Positions 1-8,808 are shown, counted from the first letter of the stretch. The stretch is DNA of 14,427 bases from Pseudomonadota bacterium (GCA_023425455.1 JAFACP010000333.1:1-14427); one strand, 5' to 3'. Numbers and translations are program-made. The notes: generated from the letters alone by a model not told the origin.

Positions 1-1425
1 GGTTCGGGGAAGTCGACGCTGATGAAAGTGCTGTGCGGGATCTACCCGTACGGCAGCTACGAAGGTGAAATCGTCTTTGCCGGAGAAGTTATCCAGGCCA
101 CGCATATCCGCGATACCGAACGCAAAGGGATCGCCATCATCCACCAGGAACTGGCGCTGGTGAAGCATCTGACGGTGCTGGAAAACATTTTCCTGGGCGC
201 GGAGATCTCGCGTCACGGCGTGCTCGACTACGACACGATGGCGCTGCGCTGCGAAAAGCTGCTGGCGCAGGTCAGCCTTGCCATCTCGCCGGATACGCGG
301 GTGGGGGAGCTGGGGCTGGGGCAGCAGCAGCTGGTTGAGATTGCCAAGGCGCTGAACAAGCAGGTGCGGTTGCTGATCCTTGACGAGCCGACGGCCTCGC
401 TGACCGAACAAGAAACGACCGTACTGCTCGATATCATCCGTGACCTGCAGAACCACGGCATCGCCTGCATCTACATTTCGCACAAGCTCAATGAAGTGAA
501 AGCCATTTCAGACACCATCTGCGTGATCCGCGATGGTCAGCACATCGGAACCCGTGACGCAGCCGGCATGAGCGAAGATGACATCATCACCATGATGGTG
601 GGACGCGAGCTCACCGCCCTCTACCCCAATGAACCTCACACCGTCGGAGAAGAGGTGTTACGCGTTGAAAACCTCACCGCATGGCATCCGGTCAATCGTC
701 ATATTAAGCGGGTGAACAATGTCTCTTTCGCCCTGCATCGCGGGGAGATCCTCGGCATTGCCGGTCTGGTCGGTGCCGGACGAACCGAAGCCGTGCAGTG
801 CCTGTTCGGCGTCTGGCCCGGGCGCTGGGAAGGGACAATTTATATCGACGGCCAGCCGGTAAAAATTGACAGCTGTCAGCAGGCGATCGCCCGCGGTATC
901 ACTATGGTCCCGGAAGATCGCAAAAAAGACGGGATCGTGCCGGTAATGGCGGTCGGAAAAAATATCACCCTGGCAGCACTCGACCAGTTTTCCGGCGCGC
1001 TCAGCAGCCTCGACGATGCTGCCGAGCAGCAGTGCATTCTGGCGTCGATCGAGCGGCTTAAGGTGAAGACCTCCTCGCCGGAGCTGGCGATTGGACGCCT
1101 GAGCGGCGGCAATCAACAGAAAGCCATTCTGGCGCGCTGTCTGCTGCTGAACCCGCGCATTCTGATCCTTGATGAACCGACACGCGGCATTGATATCGGT
1201 GCCAAATATGAGATCTACAAACTGATTAACCAGCTTGTTCAGCAAGGGATTGCCGTCATTGTTATTTCGTCCGAACTCCCCGAAGTGCTCGGCCTGAGCG
1301 ACCGTGTGCTGGTGATGCATGAAGGACAACTGAAAGCCAACCTGAAAAACCAGAGCCTGACGCAGGAGCAGGTGATGGAAGCCGCACTAAGGAGCGAGCG
1401 TCATGTCGAAAAGCAATCTTTCTGA
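1..1425 (+). CDS. xylG: XylG, D-xylose ABC transporter ATP-binding subunit (5' partial)
   Basis: Cytoplasmic ATPase of the XylFGH high-affinity D-xylose importer, a sugar ABC ATPase with two fused nucleotide-binding domains. The frame is open from base 1, and the first codons read GSGKST, the Walker A of domain 1. By comparison with the 513-residue E. coli protein about 39 N-terminal residues are missing; 474 are visible. Domain 1 has a signature-like LGLGQQQ (near base 310) and Walker B LLILDEP with D/E at bases 382-387. Domain 2 has a degenerate Walker A, GLVGAGRT (bases 763-786, Arg in place of Lys), signature LSGGNQQK (from 1099) and LILDEPTRG (from about 1162). A degenerate second site is normal for the ribose/xylose class. 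The 3' end overlaps xylH by 23 bases, indicating translational coupling. The internal ATG at 22 is not the start. The identification is firm. Confidence 0.97.
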   Translation, partial: GSGKSTLMKVLCGIYPYGSYEGEIVFAGEVIQATHIRDTERKGIAIIHQELALVKHLTVLENIFLGAEISRHGVLDYDTMALRCEKLLAQVSLAISPDTRVGELGLGQQQLVEIAKALNKQVRLLILDEPTASLTEQETTVLLDIIRDLQNHGIACIYISHKLNEVKAISDTICVIRDGQHIGTRDAAGMSEDDIITMMVGRELTALYPNEPHTVGEEVLRVENLTAWHPVNRHIKRVNNVSFALHRGEILGIAGLVGAGRTEAVQCLFGVWPGRWEGTIYIDGQPVKIDSCQQAIARGITMVPEDRKKDGIVPVMAVGKNITLAALDQFSGALSSLDDAAEQQCILASIERLKVKTSSPELAIGRLSGGNQQKAILARCLLLNPRILILDEPTRGIDIGAKYEIYKLINQLVQQGIAVIVISSELPEVLGLSDRVLVMHEGQLKANLKNQSLTQEQVMEAALRSERHVEKQSF

Positions 1426-2584
1426 ACATAAAGTCGCCGTCCCGACGCCGGGCGCATTTGCCGGGTTAAAGGCGCTGAATCTGCAGGTTTTCGTGATGAT
1501 TGCGGCGATCATCGCCATCATGCTGTTTTTCACCTGGATGACCGACGGCTCTTACCTCAGCGCACGTAACATCTCTAACCTGCTGCGTCAGACGGCGATC
1601 ACCGGCATTCTGGCCGTCGGGATGGTGTTCGTGATCATCTCGGCGGAGATCGACCTTTCCGTCGGCTCGATGATGGGATTGCTAGGCGGCGTGGCGGCTA
1701 TTTTTGACGTCTGGCTTGGCTGGCCGCTGCCGTTGACCGTGGCGGTCACGCTGGTGCTGGGCCTGCTGCTTGGCGCCTGGAACGGCTGGTGGGTGGCCTA
1801 CCGGAAAGTGCCTTCGTTTATTGTTACCCTCGCCGGGATGCTGGCGTTTCGCGGTATTTTGATCGGTATCACCAACGGCACCACCGTCTCGCCGACCAGC
1901 GCCGCGATGTCGCAGATTGGCCAAAGTTATCTCTCTGACGGCGTGGGCTTTACGCTTGGCGTTATCGGCCTGATGGCCTTCGTCACATGGCAGTGGCGTG
2001 GCCGTATGCGTCGTCAGACGCTCGGGCTGGCCGCACCTGCGGCCACCTCCACGGTGGGCCGCCAGGCGCTGACGGCTGTGATTGTGCTGGGTGCCATCTG
2101 GCTGCTGAATGACTACCGTGGCGTTCCTCTGCCGGTGCTGATACTGGCGCTGCTGCTGCTGCTGGGTATGTTTATGGCCACGCGAACCGCCTTTGGTCGC
2201 CGTATTTATGCCATCGGCGGTAATCTGGAGGCGGCCCGGCTGTCGGGCATCAACGTTGAGCGCACCAAACTCGCGGTCTTCGCCATTAACGGTCTGATGG
2301 TGGCGATTGCCGGACTGATCCTCAGCTCGCGGCTGGGGGCCGGTTCACCTTCTGCGGGCAACATCGCCGAACTGGATGCCATCGCCGCCTGCGTCATTGG
2401 CGGCACCAGCCTCGCCGGCGGCGTAGGCAGCGTGGCGGGTGCGGTGATGGGGGCATTTATCATGGCGTCGCTGGATAACGGCATGAGTATGATGGACGTC
2501 CCGACCTTCTGGCAGTATATCGTCAAAGGTGCCATTCTGCTGCTGGCCGTCTGGATGGACTCCGCCACCAAGCGGCGGGCCTGA
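1403..2584 (+). CDS. xylH: XylH, D-xylose ABC transporter permease
   Basis: Inner-membrane permease of the xylose importer (RbsC-type family). Its 393 residues equal the E. coli length. A short cytoplasmic N-terminus is followed by alternating hydrophobic segments (roughly residues 27-46, 64-80, 87-105, 109-125, 136-157 and several more to the C-terminus). The conserved [10 protein letters not shown] stretch at about residues 80-89 and the [11 protein letters not shown] loop near the end are typical of sugar permeases of this class. The start ATG at 1403 lies inside the end of xylG, with AAGGAG at 1389-1394 spaced 8 bases upstream. The gene ends 34 bases before xylR and no terminator lies between them, so read-through into xylR is expected. 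Confidence 0.97.
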   Translation: MSKSNLSEHKVAVPTPGAFAGLKALNLQVFVMIAAIIAIMLFFTWMTDGSYLSARNISNLLRQTAITGILAVGMVFVIISAEIDLSVGSMMGLLGGVAAIFDVWLGWPLPLTVAVTLVLGLLLGAWNGWWVAYRKVPSFIVTLAGMLAFRGILIGITNGTTVSPTSAAMSQIGQSYLSDGVGFTLGVIGLMAFVTWQWRGRMRRQTLGLAAPAATSTVGRQALTAVIVLGAIWLLNDYRGVPLPVLILALLLLLGMFMATRTAFGRRIYAIGGNLEAARLSGINVERTKLAVFAINGLMVAIAGLILSSRLGAGSPSAGNIAELDAIAACVIGGTSLAGGVGSVAGAVMGAFIMASLDNGMSMMDVPTFWQYIVKGAILLLAVWMDSATKRRA

Positions 2585-2618
2585 GAAGCGTATCGTTACT
2601 TATTTGGGAAAGTCAGCC

Positions 2619-3797
2619 ATGTTTGAAAAGCGTCACCGCATTACGCTGTTATTCAATGCCAACAAAGCCTACGACCGTCAGGTGGTTGAGGGCGTTGGCG
2701 AATATTTGCAGGCATCGCAATCCGAGTGGGATATCTTTATCGAAGAGGATTTCCGCACCCGTCCGGAAAACATCAAAGATTGGCTGGGCGATGGCGTGAT
2801 CGCTGACTATGACGACCCGGTGATTGAGCAACTGCTGACCGATGTCGACGTGCCTATCGTCGGCGTCGGCGGCTCGTACCACGCCTCCGGGCACTATCCG
2901 CCGGTTCACTATATCGCCACCGATAACCATGCACTGGTGGAGAGCGCCTTTTTACACTTAAAAGAGAAAGGGGTTCACCGTTTCGCCTTTTACGGTTTAC
3001 CGACCTCAAGCGGCAAGCGCTGGGCCGTCGAGCGCGAATACGCGTTCTGCCAGCTGGTGGCGCAGGAGAAGTATCGCGGCGTGGTGTATCAGGGGCTGGA
3101 AACGGCGCCAGAGAACTGGCAACACGCGCAAAACCGGCTGGCAGACTGGCTGCAAACGCTGCCGCCGCAGACCGGCATTATCGCCGTCACGGATGCCCGC
3201 GCGCGTCACGTGCTGCAGGTTTGCGAGCATCTGCACATCCCCGTCCCTGAAAAGCTGTGCGTGATTGGTATTGATAACGAAGAGCTTACCCGCTATCTGT
3301 CGCGGGTGGCGCTCTCCTCCGTCGCCCAGGGCACGCGCCAGATGGGCTATCAGGCGGCGAAATTACTGCACCGGCTGCTGGATAACGAAACCCTGCCGCT
3401 GCAGCGCCTGCTGGTTCCCCCCGTTCGCGTGGTCGAGCGTCGTTCAACGGATTACCGCTCGTTAAACGATCCGGCGGTGATTCAGGCGATGCACTACATT
3501 CGTAATCACGCCTGTAAAGGGATCAAGGTGGATCAGGTGCTGGATTCCGTCGGCATCTCCCGTTCCAACCTCGAAAAACGCTTTAAAGAGGAGGTCGGCG
3601 AAACCATTCATGCCGTTATTCATGCGGAGAAACTGGAGAAGGCCCGCAGCCTGCTGGTATCGACGTCGCTGTCGATCAACGAAATATCACAGATGTGCGG
3701 CTACCCGTCGCTGCAGTATTTTTACTCGGTATTCAGGAAAGCGTATGACACTACGCCGAAAGAGTATCGGGAACGGTACAGCGAAGTGCTGATGTAA
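2619..3797 (+). CDS. xylR: XylR, AraC-family xylose regulon activator
   Basis: D-xylose-responsive activator of the xylAB and xylFGH promoters. Its 392 residues match the E. coli XylR length. The start MFEKRHRITLLFNANKAYD was chosen over an in-frame ATG at 2529, because the earlier one would lie within xylH; GGGA at 2606-2609 serves as ribosome site. Residues about 1-280 form a LacI/periplasmic-binding-protein-like sensor domain (NANKAYDRQVVEG, GVGGSY, IGIDNEELTRYLS). The C-terminal AraC/XylS DNA-binding domain begins near residue 287, with a first helix-turn-helix around 303-325 (KVDQVLDSVGISRSNLEKR) and a second around 352-376 (SINEISQMCGY...FRKAY). It sits directly downstream of the transporter it controls, as in E. 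coli. Confidence 0.97.
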   Translation: MFEKRHRITLLFNANKAYDRQVVEGVGEYLQASQSEWDIFIEEDFRTRPENIKDWLGDGVIADYDDPVIEQLLTDVDVPIVGVGGSYHASGHYPPVHYIATDNHALVESAFLHLKEKGVHRFAFYGLPTSSGKRWAVEREYAFCQLVAQEKYRGVVYQGLETAPENWQHAQNRLADWLQTLPPQTGIIAVTDARARHVLQVCEHLHIPVPEKLCVIGIDNEELTRYLSRVALSSVAQGTRQMGYQAAKLLHRLLDNETLPLQRLLVPPVRVVERRSTDYRSLNDPAVIQAMHYIRNHACKGIKVDQVLDSVGISRSNLEKRFKEEVGETIHAVIHAEKLEKARSLLVSTSLSINEISQMCGYPSLQYFYSVFRKAYDTTPKEYRERYSEVLM

Positions 3798-3812
3798 TAT
3801 CCGGCACCAAAG

Positions 3813-3839
3813 AAAACGCCTTCCGGTGGAAGGCGTTTT
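3813..3839. terminator. Bidirectional rho-independent terminator, xylR/bax
   Basis: Perfect inverted repeat with 12-base arms, AAAACGCCTTCC (3813-3824) and its complement (3828-3839), around a GGT loop. Each strand has an A-tract before and a T-tract after the GC-rich part, so it can terminate xylR on the plus strand and bax on the minus strand. Confidence 0.9.
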
Positions 3840-3846
3840 GCACAGA

Positions 3847-4674
3847 TTACATATGCGCGGCGATTAAGCGCTGGTTATCCTGGTACATCGAAAACAGGTA
3901 GTTGTTATAACGCTGCCCCTGCGTGGAGTACCCTTTCAGCTTGTGGATCATCGTGCTTGCCGTGACTTCCTGGTCCGCTTTACGCAGCTTCGCGCGTGAC
4001 TTACGGAACGAAGAGTAGGCAGGGTGCGTGTTCAGGTTCACCACGTAGGCATTCACCGAGTCTTTCACTGACTCAAACTGGGAATAGCCTTTCACCTTAC
4101 CCGGCACATTTTGACAGCGCCCTTTGGTGCATTTCATACCAAAGAGGTTGTTATTATTCCGCGCCAGTTTTGACGTGCCCCAGCCGCTTTCTGCCGCCGC
4201 CATCGTCGCAACCATGCTGTTTGGAATAATATCCACGCGCTCTAACAGCGTGTTCCACGGAACACGACGGGTGTTACCGTTCCAGCTCACCTTATAGCGC
4301 TTTGAAATGTCTTTCAGGCGCGTACGCTCAGCAGGCGTCCAGCGGCTGTCGTACTGCTTAGACATAAGCCAGTTGCGATCCGCCGTAATCGCGGCATTTT
4401 GACTTGTAATATAAGGCATTACCGTCCGGAGAAACGCTTTTTTCCTTGGTGTCCCGGAAGGGTATTTTCGCAAATCAGGAAGTGAACTACTCTTTGCACT
4501 ATTGCGAGAATACTCTTGTTTACTGCTTACCTTACTTTTACTCGTCGTCTTTATGACGTGGGCTTTTTTACTCGTTGTATCCGTGTGCGTCTTCGCAAGC
4601 ACCTCACCCGAAACAGCCATGGTGAGTAACATGAGTATCGCGGCCCCAATTCGTCGAATGGGAGTCGATATCAT
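3847..4674 (-). CDS. bax: Bax, exported glucosaminidase-family protein
   Basis: Resembles E. coli Bax (274 residues); 275 here from the chosen start MISTPIRR. That start is favoured over an ATG 48 bases upstream because it matches E. coli and has AGGAG at 4680-4684 in complement, five bases away. The N-terminus is a signal peptide (RR, hydrophobic core, VLA-K, probable cleavage after residue 27). A basic Ser/Lys/Thr-rich linker follows, then an N-acetylglucosaminidase-like (GH73-type) domain containing AAAESGWGTSKLARNNNNLFG, with the likely catalytic Glu at residue 162. The expected site of action is periplasmic peptidoglycan; the physiological role of Bax is not established. It converges on xylR across a shared terminator and diverges from malS. 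Confidence 0.93.
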   Translation of the reverse strand: MISTPIRRIGAAILMLLTMAVSGEVLAKTHTDTTSKKAHVIKTTSKSKVSSKQEYSRNSAKSSSLPDLRKYPSGTPRKKAFLRTVMPYITSQNAAITADRNWLMSKQYDSRWTPAERTRLKDISKRYKVSWNGNTRRVPWNTLLERVDIIPNSMVATMAAAESGWGTSKLARNNNNLFGMKCTKGRCQNVPGKVKGYSQFESVKDSVNAYVVNLNTHPAYSSFRKSRAKLRKADQEVTASTMIHKLKGYSTQGQRYNNYLFSMYQDNQRLIAAHM

Positions 4675-4724
4675 TAGGTCTCCTGGTCGGATATAAACAT
4701 TCCAACACCTTATTTTTTTCACAA

Positions 4725-4746
4725 ATTTGAGAGCGGAATCTCAAAT
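4725..4746. repeat. 22-bp inverted repeat upstream of bax
   Basis: Perfect 8-base arms, ATTTGAGA (4725-4732) and TCTCAAAT (4739-4746), around the spacer GCGGAA. It lies 50-72 bases upstream of the bax start. Read as TGAGA-N6-TCTCA it differs from the CRP consensus TGTGA-N6-TCACA at one base per half, so a weak CRP-type or other dimeric regulator site is possible. On the minus strand TTGAGA could also act as a -35 element. The function is unproven. Confidence 0.5.
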
Positions 4747-4889
4747 CTTACCAAAAATAGACGTCAAGAGCACCCAAAGAAATAGTCCAATTCCGAAACC
4801 ATGTCACCTAAAAGTTGCTCGCGAGTGCCCCCATTAGCGAAAAATGTGCGCGATATTGCAGATAACTGACTCATTTTGCGCGAGATCAC

Positions 4890-4942
4890 TCATCCCTTCG
4901 CGTACGCCTGGCGGAATGTGCCGGAGGAGGAGTTTTTCATCC
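4890..4942 (+). promoter_or_regulatory. Candidate MalT boxes upstream of malS
   Basis: Three matches to the MalT box core GGA(T/G)GA: GGGATGA in complement at 4890-4896, GGAGGA in direct orientation at 4923-4928, and GGATGA in complement at 4937-4942. malS belongs to the MalT regulon in E. coli, which makes clustered boxes here plausible. No clear -10 was found between 4943 and the malS start, so the transcription start is not placed. The middle match is purine-rich and could be fortuitous. Confidence 0.6.
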
Positions 4943-4988
4943 ACGCCCGGTGGCACACTGGTCAAAAATGCCGCGACAGGAAAATGGA

Positions 4989-7019
4989 ATGAAACGCACT
5001 GTATTCGCGATGCTGATGTTACCCACACTGGCGCACGCTGGCTGGTCGGCTCCGGGGTTTGAGCACTTCAGCGCCGGGGGCACCGGCGAGTTTACCGCTC
5101 AGGCAACACTGACGAAGGGAACCCGCCCGCTGACCCTGCACGTGGATAACCGCTGCTGGCAGCCCGCAGAGGCGATAAAACTCAATGAGATGTTATCGCT
5201 CACCCCCTGCGAAGGTACACCGCCGCAGTGGCGAGTGTTCCGCGACGGCGAGTACCAGATGCGCATCGATACCCGCTCCGGCACCCCAACCCTGATGCTG
5301 ACGGTACACAGTGAGCGCGCACAACCCGCCGCAGCCGCGCTGCGTCAGTGCCCGAGATGGGACGGAAAGCCGCTGACGATTGACGTCAGCAGCACCTTCC
5401 CTGAAGGCTCCGTGGTGCGCGATTTCTACAGTAAACAGACCGCAACGGTGCAAAACGGCAACATCACCCTACAACCGGCGGCCAACAGCAATGGCCTGCT
5501 GTTGCTTGAACGCGCCGAAACCGACAAACCCGCCCCCTTTAGCTGGCACAACGCCACGGTCTATTTCGTGCTGACCGACCGCTACGTCAATGGCGATCCG
5601 ACAAACGACAACAGCTACGGACGCCATAAGGACGGCATGCAGGAGATTGGCACCTTCCACGGCGGCGATCTCAAAGGGCTGACCAGCAAACTCGACTATC
5701 TGCAGCAGCTTGGGGTCAACGCGCTGTGGATAAGCTCTCCGCTGGAGCAGATCCACGGCTGGGTGGGCGGAGGAACGAAAGGTGACTTCCCACATTATGC
5801 CTATCATGGCTATTACACCCAGGACTGGACGAAACTCGACGCGAACATGGGCCGTGAAGAGGATTTACGCCGCCTCATCGACGAAGCACACCGGCGTGGG
5901 ATCCGGATCCTGTTTGACGTGGTGATGAACCACACGGGTTACGCCACGCTCGCCGACATGCAGGCGTTCCAGTTTGGCGCCTTATATCTGCAGGGCGAGG
6001 CGCTGAAAAAGACGCTGGGCGAACACTGGACCGACTGGAAACCCGGCGCGGGCCAAAGCTGGCACAGCTTTAACGACTACATCAACTTCAGCGACAAAGC
6101 CGCATGGGAAAAATGGTGGGGTAAAGCGTGGGTCCGCACCGACATCGGCGATTACGACAACCCCGGATTTGACGACCTGACCATGTCGCTGGCATTTCTG
6201 CCCGATCTTAAAACGGAATCCACCACAGCTTCCGGATTACCCCCTTTCTATCAGCACAAGCCCGATACCAACGCCAAAGCGATACCGGGCTACACCCCGC
6301 GAGATTACCTGATCCACTGGCTTAGTCAGTGGGTGCGCGACTACGGGATAGACGGTTTTCGCGTCGATACGGCAAAACACGTTGAGCTCGCGGCATGGCA
6401 ACAGCTCAAAACCGAGGCAAGCCAGGCGCTGAAGGCATGGAAAGCCGCTCACCCTGATAAAAAACGGGATGATGCCCCCTTCTGGATGACCGGCGAATCC
6501 TGGGGCCACGGGGTCATGCAGAGTGAATATTATCGTCATGGCTTCGACGCAATGATCAACTTCGACTATCAGGAGCAGGCGGCGAAGGCGGTGGACTGCC
6601 TGGCCGATATGGATCTCACCTGGCAGCAGATGGCAGACAAACTGCAGCAGTTTAACGTGCTGAGCTATCTCTCTTCGCACGATACGCGTCTGTTCCGTGA
6701 AGGGGGTCAACGCGCCGCCGAACTGCTCCTGCTGGCACCGGGCAGCGTACAGATCTATTACGGAGATGAATCCTCACGCCCGTTCGGCCCCACCGGCTCC
6801 GACCCGCTGCAGGGCACGCGCTCGGATATGAACTGGCAGGATGTCGACGGGAAAGCGGCGTTGAGCGTTGCGCACTGGCAGATGCTGGGGCAGTTCCGCG
6901 CCCGCCATCCCGCGATCGGCGAAGGCAAGCAAACCACGCTGTCGCTGAAGGCGGGCTACGGTTTTGCGCGCAAGCATAACGGCGACAGCGTCATGGTGAT
7001 ATGGGCGGGGAACCGGTAA
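4989..7019 (+). CDS. malS: MalS, periplasmic alpha-amylase
   Basis: Cleaves longer maltodextrins from the reducing end in the periplasm, feeding the maltose/maltodextrin system. Start MKRTVFAMLMLPTLAHA is chosen because AGGA (4978-4981) lies 7 bases upstream, it begins directly with a signal peptide (likely cleavage after residue 17), and it gives 676 residues, the E. coli length. An upstream in-frame ATG at 4950 would add 13 residues before the signal peptide. The glycoside hydrolase 13 regions are intact: DVVMNH (from residue 310), GFRVDTAKH with nucleophile Asp460, GESWG with acid/base Glu503, and LSSHD with Asp565. Four cysteines in the mature protein (NRCWQ, LTPCE, RQCPR, VDCLA) fit the two disulfides known for MalS. 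It is transcribed divergently from bax and probably monocistronic. Confidence 0.96.
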   Translation: MKRTVFAMLMLPTLAHAGWSAPGFEHFSAGGTGEFTAQATLTKGTRPLTLHVDNRCWQPAEAIKLNEMLSLTPCEGTPPQWRVFRDGEYQMRIDTRSGTPTLMLTVHSERAQPAAAALRQCPRWDGKPLTIDVSSTFPEGSVVRDFYSKQTATVQNGNITLQPAANSNGLLLLERAETDKPAPFSWHNATVYFVLTDRYVNGDPTNDNSYGRHKDGMQEIGTFHGGDLKGLTSKLDYLQQLGVNALWISSPLEQIHGWVGGGTKGDFPHYAYHGYYTQDWTKLDANMGREEDLRRLIDEAHRRGIRILFDVVMNHTGYATLADMQAFQFGALYLQGEALKKTLGEHWTDWKPGAGQSWHSFNDYINFSDKAAWEKWWGKAWVRTDIGDYDNPGFDDLTMSLAFLPDLKTESTTASGLPPFYQHKPDTNAKAIPGYTPRDYLIHWLSQWVRDYGIDGFRVDTAKHVELAAWQQLKTEASQALKAWKAAHPDKKRDDAPFWMTGESWGHGVMQSEYYRHGFDAMINFDYQEQAAKAVDCLADMDLTWQQMADKLQQFNVLSYLSSHDTRLFREGGQRAAELLLLAPGSVQIYYGDESSRPFGPTGSDPLQGTRSDMNWQDVDGKAALSVAHWQMLGQFRARHPAIGEGKQTTLSLKAGYGFARKHNGDSVMVIWAGNR

Positions 7020-7029
7020 GCCTGACAAT

Positions 7030-7053
7030 CCCCTCTTCCTGCGCGGAGAGGGG
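7030..7053 (+). terminator. Possible malS terminator hairpin (weak)
   Basis: CCCCTCT (7030-7036) pairs with AGAGGGG (7047-7053), extendable by two pairs, 10 bases after the malS stop. No T-tract follows, so it may be only an mRNA-end stabiliser. Confidence 0.35.
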
Positions 7054-7129
7054 AGACTCAAACAGCATAACTCACCTAATAAATGCAAATATTACGCATA
7101 AAACAATAAAACCCGTCCTCTCTCCCGAT

Positions 7130-7158
7130 TTGCACCCGCACGATGCTAGCGTTATGGT
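7130..7158 (+). promoter_or_regulatory. Candidate avtA promoter
   Basis: TTGCAC (7130-7135) and TATGGT (7153-7158) are separated by 17 bases and lie 38 bases before the avtA start. The match is moderate (three of six at -35, four of six at -10). No other good pair was seen in the 176-base malS-avtA gap. Confidence 0.35.
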
Positions 7159-7195
7159 TACCCACTTTCATAATAAGCTCGACAGAACACCTGCT

Positions 7196-8452
7196 ATGAC
7201 CTTTTCACTTTTCGGCGACAAATTTACCCGCCATTCAGGCATTACCCGCCTGATGGAGGATCTCAATGACGGGCTGCGCACACCGGGCGCCATCATGCTC
7301 GGCGGCGGAAACCCGGCGCAAATTCCCCAGATGAATACCTATTTCCAGACGCTGCTCGCGCAGATGCTGGAAAACGGTAGCGCGACCGATGCGCTGTGCA
7401 ATTACGATGGCCCTCAGGGAAAAACCGAGCTGCTGACACGCCTTGCCAGCATGCTGCGTGACGAACTGGGTTGGGAGATAGAACCACAGAATATTGCACT
7501 AACAAACGGCAGTCAGAGCGCGTTTTTCTACTTGTTCAATCTCTTCGCCGGACGTCGCGCTGACGGCAGCACCAAAAAAGTGCTGTTCCCGCTGGCGCCG
7601 GAGTACATTGGGTACGCTGATTCTGGTCTCGAAGAGGATCTGTTTGTCTCCGCGCGCCCGAATATCGAACTGCTGCCGGAAGGTCAGTTCAAGTATCACG
7701 TCGACTTTGAACACCTGCATATTGGTGAAGAGACGGGGATGATCTGCGTTTCGCGCCCGACCAATCCAACCGGCAACGTCATTACCGACGATGAACTGAT
7801 GAAACTGGATGCGCTGGCCAACCAGCATGATATTCCACTGGTGATTGATAACGCCTACGGCGTGCCGTTCCCGGGGATTATCTTCAGCGAGGCACGCCCG
7901 CTGTGGAACCCGAATATCGTGCTGTGCATGAGCCTCTCCAAGCTCGGCCTGCCGGGCAGTCGCTGCGGCATTATTATCGCCAATGAGAAAATCATCACCG
8001 CCATTACCAATATGAACGGCATCATCAGCCTTGCGCCGGGCGGAATCGGGCCGGCAATGATGTGTGAGATGATTAAGCGCAACGATCTGCTGCGCCTGTC
8101 AAATGAGGTGATTAAGCCGTTCTATTACCAGCGCGTTCATGAAACGATCGCCACCATTCGCCGCTATTTACCGGAAGAACGCTGCCTTATCCATAAACCT
8201 GAGGGTGCGATTTTCCTATGGTTGTGGTTCAAGGATCTGCCGATTACCACCGAACTGCTCTACCAGCGCCTGAAGAAACGCGGCGTACTGATGGTGCCAG
8301 GTGATTACTTCTTCCCGGGGCTGGATAAGCCATGGCCTCATACCCATCAGTGTATGCGCATGAACTACGTGCCAGATCCGGAAAAAATTGAAGCGGGTGT
8401 GAAAATACTCGCTGAAGAGATTGAAACCGCGTGGCGCGAAAGTAATTGTTAA
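7196..8452 (+). CDS. avtA: AvtA, valine-pyruvate (alanine-valine) aminotransferase
   Basis: Pyridoxal-phosphate enzyme interconverting valine/2-oxoisovalerate with alanine/pyruvate in the cytoplasm. It has 418 residues from MTFSLFGDKF, against 417 in E. coli. Fold type I aminotransferase motifs are clear: NYDGPQGKTELL, SRPTNPTGN, DNAYG with PLP-binding Asp218 and Tyr221, and SLSKLGLPGSRCG with the Schiff-base lysine at residue 249. No strong Shine-Dalgarno precedes the start at 7196. An alternative in-frame ATG at 7154 would add 14 residues but also lacks one and overlaps the candidate -10, so the conserved start is kept. Its own terminator follows, so it is probably a single-gene unit. Confidence 0.96.
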   Translation: MTFSLFGDKFTRHSGITRLMEDLNDGLRTPGAIMLGGGNPAQIPQMNTYFQTLLAQMLENGSATDALCNYDGPQGKTELLTRLASMLRDELGWEIEPQNIALTNGSQSAFFYLFNLFAGRRADGSTKKVLFPLAPEYIGYADSGLEEDLFVSARPNIELLPEGQFKYHVDFEHLHIGEETGMICVSRPTNPTGNVITDDELMKLDALANQHDIPLVIDNAYGVPFPGIIFSEARPLWNPNIVLCMSLSKLGLPGSRCGIIIANEKIITAITNMNGIISLAPGGIGPAMMCEMIKRNDLLRLSNEVIKPFYYQRVHETIATIRRYLPEERCLIHKPEGAIFLWLWFKDLPITTELLYQRLKKRGVLMVPGDYFFPGLDKPWPHTHQCMRMNYVPDPEKIEAGVKILAEEIETAWRESNC

Positions 8453-8459
8453 AATATCC

Positions 8460-8488
8460 GGCCCTTATTCCAGGGGCCTTATTTTTTT
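8460..8488 (+). terminator. Rho-independent terminator of avtA
   Basis: GGCCC (8460-8464) pairs with GGGCC (8474-8478), with one extra wobble pair, and is followed by seven consecutive T at 8482-8488. The hairpin begins 7 bases after the avtA stop codon. Confidence 0.8.
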
Positions 8489-8808
8489 GTCTTTACTATC
8501 CGCCGGACAAGGATATATTCTATTTCCTGTCAAATAATAATTTTTCTGGACGCAGGTCAAATAAAAAAGCCTAACTAATTTAACCGACACTTTATTAAAT
8601 ATTTATCTTTTTAAGTGACAACTAAATCATACCAAATTCCATCTTATTGTTTTTAAAATCAAAATAAAGAATAAACAACACACTTATCATGGTTAAAATA
8701 ATACCTCAACAACCTCTGATCGTTATATTCAGCCGAAATACACAATCCTGAAATAGCACATATACTTTTTATTACGCCGCTCGGCGTTTTATTTAGTGGA
8801 GTGTTTCT
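8489..8808. other. AT-rich intergenic region, avtA to lipoprotein gene
   Basis: No credible gene was found. The longest start-to-stop stretch noticed is 20 codons from 8689 and lacks a ribosome site. A 9-base direct repeat GTCAAATAA occurs at 8529-8537 and 8556-8564. The strong drop in GC relative to avtA marks the left boundary of the accessory block. A promoter-like element and hairpin at its right end are listed separately. Confidence 0.6.
8761..8801 (+). promoter_or_regulatory. Promoter-like -10, leader hairpin and RBS of the lipoprotein gene
   Basis: TATACT (8761-8766) is a good -10, but no convincing -35 lies 16-18 bases upstream. Next comes a hairpin, ACGCC (8774-8778), loop GCTC, GGCGT (8783-8787), running into TTTTATTT, then GGAG at 8798-8801 seven bases before the ATG. 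If transcription starts near 8773 the stem sits at the 5' end of the mRNA; if it starts further upstream the hairpin plus T-run could attenuate. Confidence 0.4.

Noticed and set aside
763..786. Walker A of XylG domain 2 lacks the lysine (GLVGAGRT)
   Set aside because: A degenerate second nucleotide site is normal for this class of sugar-import ATPases, so it is not evidence of inactivation.
658..1329. 223-codon open frame antisense to xylG
   Set aside because: Complement of a strongly conserved ABC ATPase reading frame; a by-product of GC-rich codon use.
7154..8452. Longer avtA starting at 7154 or earlier (7001)
   Set aside because: The extension is not shared with E. coli AvtA, has no ribosome site and covers the candidate promoter.
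8689..8751. 20-codon possible leader peptide before the lipoprotein gene
   Set aside because: No Shine-Dalgarno and no run of regulatory codons.
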